A program made the position numbers and the translations under genes. A stretch of 9,190 nt of DNA from Fusobacterium sp. (GTDB lineage Bacteria; Fusobacteriota; Fusobacteriia; Fusobacteriales; Fusobacteriaceae), in contig JAUNAY010000045.1 of assembly GCA_030527385.1 (NCBI GenBank), positions 1-9,190 on the forward strand, given 5' to 3'. Positions 5,855 to 9,190 of the stretch are shown here, one piece after another (within the stretch, counting starts at the first letter, position 1; each line of letters starts with the position of its first letter). The notes beneath the pieces are model-generated. The model did no database searches and was not told where the DNA came from. It saw only the letters and a list, made by a program, of their open reading frames with translations.

Positions 5855-5889
5855 AATAAAAAAAAGAGCTGACAAATATGTCAGCTCTT
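5855..5889 (-). terminator. Intrinsic terminator of eno
   Basis: A perfect 11-bp stem (AAGAGCTGACA, 5879-5889 with 5864-5874, 4-nt loop) begins 11 bases after the eno stop codon. On the minus strand it is followed by a run of T. It separates glycolysis from the tyrS leader region. Confidence 0.85.
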
Positions 5890-5900
5890 AAAATTTTAAA

Positions 5901-7208
5901 CTATTTTGAAAGGTTGTAGAATACATCTAGTCCTTTGTATTGAGCAGTAGCTCCTAGTTCATCTTCTATTCTTAGTAATTGGTTGTATTTAGCCATTCTA
6001 TCAGTTCTAGAAGTTGATCCAGTTTTGATTTGTCCTGCGTTTGTTGCAACAGCTATATCAGCTATTGTAGCATCTTCAGTTTCTCCAGATCTGTGAGAAA
6101 CAACTGCAGTCATTCCTGCTCTCTTAGCCATTTCGATAGCATCAAGAGTTTCAGTTAATGATCCGATTTGGTTTAGTTTGATAAGGATTGAGTTTCCAGC
6201 TTTTAATTCAATTCCTTTTTTAAGTCTTTCAGTGTTAGTTACGAATAGGTCGTCTCCAACTAGTTGAACTTTTTCTCCTAGTTTAGCAGTTAATAATTGC
6301 CATCCAGCCCAGTCGTCTTCTCCTAATCCATCTTCGATAGATTTGATAGGATATTTTTCTACAAGTCCTGCATACCATTCAACCATTTCTTCAGAAGTTC
6401 TAGTAACTCCTCCTTCTCTTTCGAAGTGGTATTCGAATTTTCCAGGTGCTACTTCTTTACAGAATTCACTTGATGCAGCGTCCATTGCGAAAGTAATATC
6501 TTTTCCTGGTTCATATCCAGCTTTTTTGATAGCTTCAACCATAAGGTCTAAAGCTCCTTCAGTTCCGTTTATTTTTGCAGGAGCATATCCACCTTCGTTA
6601 CCTACGTTAGTAGAATCTCCGTTAGCTTTTAATAGTTTTCCTAGGTGATGGAATACTTCACATCCCATTCTCATAGCTTCTTTAAAGTTTTTAGCTCCAA
6701 CTGGTTGGATCATAAATTCTTGAACGTCAACTGCAGAGTCAGCGTGTGATCCTCCGTTAAGAATGTTCATCATTGGTAGAGGTAATTCTTTAGTGTTTAC
6801 TCCTCCAAGATATTTGTATAGAGGCATTCCTAATGCTTCTGCTGCTGCTTTAGCTACTGCTAAAGATACACCAAGAATTGCATTTGCTCCTAGTCTTCCT
6901 TTGTTAGGAGTTCCGTCTAATTCGATCATAGTTGTATCTACTGCAACTTGATCTAAAGCGTCCATTCCTAAGATTGCTTGTTTTATTTCAGTGTTTACGT
7001 TGTTTACAGCTGTAAGAACACCTTTTCCAAGGTATCTTGATTTATCTCCGTCTCTTAATTCAACAGCTTCATAAGCTCCTGTTGAAGCTCCTGATGGAAC
7101 TGCTGCTCTTCCTTTTGCTCCACATTCTAGCACTACATCTACTTCTACTGTAGGATTTCCTCTTGAGTCAAGGATTTCTCTTGCTACTACGTCAGCTATT
7201 CTTGTCAT
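5901..7208 (-). CDS. eno: Enolase (phosphopyruvate hydratase)
   Basis: It interconverts 2-phosphoglycerate and phosphoenolpyruvate in glycolysis. The 435-residue protein has the full family layout: an N-terminal capping domain starting at about residue 4 with EILDSRGNPTVEV, the flexible loop SGASTG (39-44), catalytic Glu205 in NEGGYAP, magnesium ligands Asp243, Glu292 and Asp319, and the catalytic base Lys344 in the enolase signature LIKLNQIGSLTET. His372-Arg373-Ser374 bind the phosphate end of the substrate. The segment ADSAVDVQEF (156-165) differs from the ADNNVD seen in most enolases. The ATG has AGGAGG (7217-7222) at 8 bases and an extended -10 promoter just upstream. It follows pyk, whose product consumes its phosphoenolpyruvate, by 80 bases, and ends in a strong terminator. 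Confidence 0.97.
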   Translation of the reverse strand: MTRIADVVAREILDSRGNPTVEVDVVLECGAKGRAAVPSGASTGAYEAVELRDGDKSRYLGKGVLTAVNNVNTEIKQAILGMDALDQVAVDTTMIELDGTPNKGRLGANAILGVSLAVAKAAAEALGMPLYKYLGGVNTKELPLPMMNILNGGSHADSAVDVQEFMIQPVGAKNFKEAMRMGCEVFHHLGKLLKANGDSTNVGNEGGYAPAKINGTEGALDLMVEAIKKAGYEPGKDITFAMDAASSEFCKEVAPGKFEYHFEREGGVTRTSEEMVEWYAGLVEKYPIKSIEDGLGEDDWAGWQLLTAKLGEKVQLVGDDLFVTNTERLKKGIELKAGNSILIKLNQIGSLTETLDAIEMAKRAGMTAVVSHRSGETEDATIADIAVATNAGQIKTGSTSRTDRMAKYNQLLRIEDELGATAQYKGLDVFYNLSK

Positions 7209-7246
7209 TTAAAAAACCTCCTAGTTTTCTCTTTTGTACTAACGAA

Positions 7247-7275
7247 ATTATATCATAGTTTTCATTTTATTTGAA
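7247..7275 (-). promoter_or_regulatory. Extended -10 promoter of eno
   Basis: The minus strand reads TGATATAAT (TATAAT at 7247-7252, TG at 7254-7255) with a partial -35 TTCAAA (7270-7275) at 17 bases. It lies in the 80-base gap between pyk and eno. Only a weak AT-only hairpin follows the pyk stop, so eno may also receive read-through from pyk. Confidence 0.6.
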
Positions 7276-7288
7276 TAAAAGTTTTTTA

Positions 7289-8701
7289 TTATTTTACTTC
7301 GATTACTTTTACAGAGTTTGTAGTTCCTTGTTCAAATACTTTTTCTCCACAAGTTGCTACGATAATATCTCCTGCTTGTGCTAATCCTAATTCAACTGCT
7401 GCTTTTTCAGCTAGTGCGAAGAATGAATCTAGGCTTTCAGCATTTCCATCTACGAATGGAACTACACCTTTTGAAATCATTAATTGGTTAGCTGTTTTTT
7501 CGTTATTTGTGATAGCTAGGATTGTTGCAGTTGGGAAGTATTTTCTCATATCTCTTGCTGCTCTTCCTGATTGAGTTGCAACAACTATAACTTTTGCTCC
7601 TAGAGCTTCACTTACTTCTGCTGTTCCTTTTGCTACTGCTGAAGTAACTGTGATTGGTTCGTTTTCGCATTTGTTCATTGGTTTTACTAATGGATCTATT
7701 TTTTCAGCAATTTTTCTCATTACGCTAACTGCTTCAAATGGATATTTTCCTTTTGCTGATTCTCCAGATAGCATTACACAATCTGTTCCATCAAGAATTG
7801 CATTAGCAACGTCGTTTACTTCTGCTCTTGTTGGTCTAGGGTTTTTGATCATTGAATCTAGCATTTGAGTAGCTGTAATAACAACTTTTCCAACTGCATT
7901 ACATCTGTTGATCATCATTTTTTGTGCTACTGGTACATCTTCTACTGGAATTTCTACTCCAAGGTCTCCTCTTGCTACCATTATTCCGTCAGATAGAGCA
8001 AGGATTTCTTCAAAGTTGTCTAGTCCTTCTTGGTTTTCTATTTTAGAGATTATTTTAACGTCTTTTCCACCGTTTTCATCTAGTACTTTTCTTACTGCTC
8101 TTACGTCGTCAGCTTTTCTGATGAATGAAGCTGCTACGAAGTCGATTCCTTGTTCGCAACCAAATTTAAGGTCGTTGATATCTTTTTCTGATAATGCTGG
8201 TAAGCTTACAGATACGTTAGGTAGGTTAACTCCTTTGTTTTCTCCTAATTCTCCGTTGTTTTGAGCAATACATTTTACTTCATTTCCAACTACTTCTTTA
8301 ACTGTGAAAGCTAATAGTCCGTCATCTATAAGTACTGTATCTCCAGCTTTAAGGTCTCTTGCAAATCCTTCATAAGTTACAGCAACTCTTGTGTTATCTC
8401 CGATAACAGTTTTGTCAGTTGTGATTGTGAATTCTTGTCCAGTAACGATTTTTACATCTTCACCATTTACAAGTTTAATAGTTCTGATTTCTGGTCCTTT
8501 TGTATCTAGTACAATAGCTGCTCTTTTTCCAGTTTCAGCCATTACTTTTCTTAAGTTGATTATTCTGTTTCCGTGTTCTTCAAAGTCACCGTGAGAGAAG
8601 TTCATTCTCATCATATTCATTCCTGCATCTAGTAATTTTCTTAGCATTTCTACTGATTCAGATTTTGGCCCGATCGTACAAACGATTTTAGTTTTTTTCA
8701 A
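7289..8701 (-). CDS. pyk: Pyruvate kinase, TTG start
   Basis: It transfers phosphate from phosphoenolpyruvate to ADP in the last ATP-yielding step of glycolysis. From the TTG at 8701 the product has 470 residues and starts MKKTKIVCTIGP, as pyruvate kinases normally do. GAGGTGA (8707-8713) is 5 bases upstream, and a GTG at 8710 falls inside that ribosome binding site. Motifs, numbered from TTG, are: Arg32, Asn34 and Ser36 in RMNFSHG; Asp66 in DTKGPEIRT (potassium and substrate site); the mobile B domain at about 70-165; catalytic Lys220 and metal ligand Glu222 in SKIENQEG; and Asp246 in ARGDLGVE. The C-terminal allosteric domain runs from about 345 to the end. The extra PEP-utiliser domain of Bacillus-type enzymes is absent. 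It precedes eno and has a leader of about 100 nt. Confidence 0.96.
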   Translation of the reverse strand: MKKTKIVCTIGPKSESVEMLRKLLDAGMNMMRMNFSHGDFEEHGNRIINLRKVMAETGKRAAIVLDTKGPEIRTIKLVNGEDVKIVTGQEFTITTDKTVIGDNTRVAVTYEGFARDLKAGDTVLIDDGLLAFTVKEVVGNEVKCIAQNNGELGENKGVNLPNVSVSLPALSEKDINDLKFGCEQGIDFVAASFIRKADDVRAVRKVLDENGGKDVKIISKIENQEGLDNFEEILALSDGIMVARGDLGVEIPVEDVPVAQKMMINRCNAVGKVVITATQMLDSMIKNPRPTRAEVNDVANAILDGTDCVMLSGESAKGKYPFEAVSVMRKIAEKIDPLVKPMNKCENEPITVTSAVAKGTAEVSEALGAKVIVVATQSGRAARDMRKYFPTATILAITNNEKTANQLMISKGVVPFVDGNAESLDSFFALAEKAAVELGLAQAGDIIVATCGEKVFEQGTTNSVKVIEVK

Positions 8702-8706
8702 ATTTC

Positions 8707-8713
8707 TCACCTC
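8707..8713 (-). promoter_or_regulatory. Ribosome binding site that decides the pyk start
   Basis: GAGGTGA matches the anti-Shine-Dalgarno end of 16S rRNA over seven bases and is correctly placed only for the TTG at 8699-8701. It contains the alternative GTG itself, so that GTG cannot be the start. The same arrangement (AGGTGA then TTG) occurs before the GNAT-nth gene. Confidence 0.7.
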
Positions 8714-9091
8714 AAATATTATTTAAAATTTTTTAAAAATTAATACCCGTGTTGTCCCCACTTATCTTTTCTTTAATATAAACAAAATAAACTTATCTAC
8801 TTTGAAGTGTATAGCATATAGATTTTTTTTTCAAGAAAAATATAGTTCATTTTTTGCTCTTTTTATGTATAGTTTTTAATTTCTCTTTTTAATTTTTTTC
8901 ATTTTTTTACTCGAATATTTTTTATATTAACATATTTTTTTTAAATTATTTTTTTTATGTCAATTTAAAATACATATTTTTATTTTTTCAAACTTTTTTT
9001 TATTTTTTTGAGGATAGTTTTGTAATTAACTATTAACACTCTTTTAAAATCAAGGGTTTTTTTATATTTTTTTAGTATAAAAAATTATCAC
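8714..9091. other. AT-rich intergenic region upstream of pyk
   Basis: There is no gene here; the stretch is dominated by A and T runs. It holds the probable pyk promoter and one GC-rich patch (8745-8761) in the predicted pyk leader. I see no repeat, tRNA or recognisable riboswitch. Confidence 0.6.
8808..8834 (-). promoter_or_regulatory. Probable promoter of pyk
   Basis: TATACA (8808-8813) preceded by TGC forms an extended -10. TTGAAA (8829-8834) is 15 bases upstream, shorter than ideal. The predicted start is near 8801, giving a leader of about 100 nt. Other promoter-like sequences exist further upstream in this AT-rich stretch, for example TTGACA near 8960, but none has a good -10. Confidence 0.45.
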
Positions 9092-9128
9092 AAAAAAACT
9101 TCTTAACATTAAGTTAAGAAGTTTTTTT
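9085..9128 (-). terminator. Intrinsic terminator of the gene at the right edge
   Basis: A perfect 10-bp core stem, ACTTCTTAAC with GTTAAGAAGT, spans 9098-9122 with a 5-nt loop. It extends to 16 bp through the flanking A7/T7. T-tracts follow on both strands, so it can be bidirectional. It starts about 10 bases after the stop codon of the partial gene on the right. Confidence 0.8.
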
Positions 9129-9138
9129 TATAAAATAT

Positions 9139-9190
9139 TTATTTTTCCATTTCAGTAACAAATTTTCTTGTTATTTGTTGTGGTCTTGTT
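9139..9190 (-). CDS. C-terminal end of an unidentified gene, cut by the window edge
   Basis: One minus-strand frame is open from the edge to a TAA at 9139-9141 and ends in RPQQITRKFVTEMEK. A strong terminator follows about 10 bases later, which supports this being a real gene end. Too little is present to name the protein, and another frame cannot be fully excluded. Confidence 0.45.
   Translation of the reverse strand, partial: TRPQQITRKFVTEMEK

Noticed and set aside
7271..7288. Terminator between pyk and eno
   Set aside because: The hairpin AATAAAA-AAC-TTTTATT contains only A-T pairs with a 3-nt loop and no clean T-tract, so it is too weak to call.
7908..8264. Plus-strand open frame of 118 codons opposite pyk
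   Set aside because: It is antisense to well-conserved pyruvate kinase codons and has low-complexity Ser/Leu-rich content without a ribosome binding site. The other plus-strand frames opposite eno, nth, nifU and the carboxypeptidase are rejected for the same reasons.
9021..9038. Imperfect dyad TGTTAATAGTTAATTACA as a Rex-type redox operator near pyk
   Set aside because: Only one half-site fits TTGTTAA. The other half mismatches at several positions, and it lies more than 200 bases from the likely pyk promoter. Such A/T dyads are expected by chance here.
1..9190. CRISPR arrays, insertion sequences, tRNA or rRNA genes
   Set aside because: No regularly spaced repeats, transposase frames, terminal inverted repeats, cloverleaf or rRNA segments were found on either strand.

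Overview
The window is very AT-rich, with long A/T runs between genes and a strong preference for A/T-ending codons. All recognisable genes lie on the minus strand. Gene content (short NifU/IscU scaffold plus NifS, D-Ala-D-Ala carboxypeptidase, single-domain enolase and pyruvate kinase) and the base composition suggest a Fusobacterium-like anaerobe. That placement is an inference from the sequence alone.

In the direction of transcription (right to left) the layout is: the last codons of an unidentified gene (9139-9190) with its terminator; an AT-rich leader of almost 400 bases; pyk (pyruvate kinase, TTG start) and eno (enolase), which are consecutive lower-glycolysis steps; a 467-base non-coding interval (5434-5900) packed with signals; tyrS (tyrosyl-tRNA synthetase); a GNAT acetyltransferase fused in frame to endonuclease III (nth); nifS-nifU (cysteine desulfurase and Fe-S scaffold); and a secreted D-Ala-D-Ala carboxypeptidase. 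A promoter at the left edge points out of the window. tyrS and GNAT-nth are almost contiguous. nifS-nifU has its own strong promoter and a terminator. The carboxypeptidase promoter is embedded in that terminator.

The most interesting element is the interval between eno and tyrS. Reading leftward, it holds the eno terminator, a promoter/short RNA/terminator module of about 65 nt, then an extended -10 promoter and ribosome binding site for a 17-codon open frame, MITKDNVFLTSSYYYYC, with four consecutive tyrosine codons just before the stop. About 100 nt later comes a perfect 13-bp intrinsic terminator directly in front of tyrS. Segments that could form mutually exclusive hairpins (antiterminator against terminator) are visible between them. 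This looks like ribosome-mediated transcription attenuation of tyrS by a tyrosine-rich leader peptide, where a T-box would be expected in Gram-positive bacteria. All pairings were done by eye and no folding programme was run.
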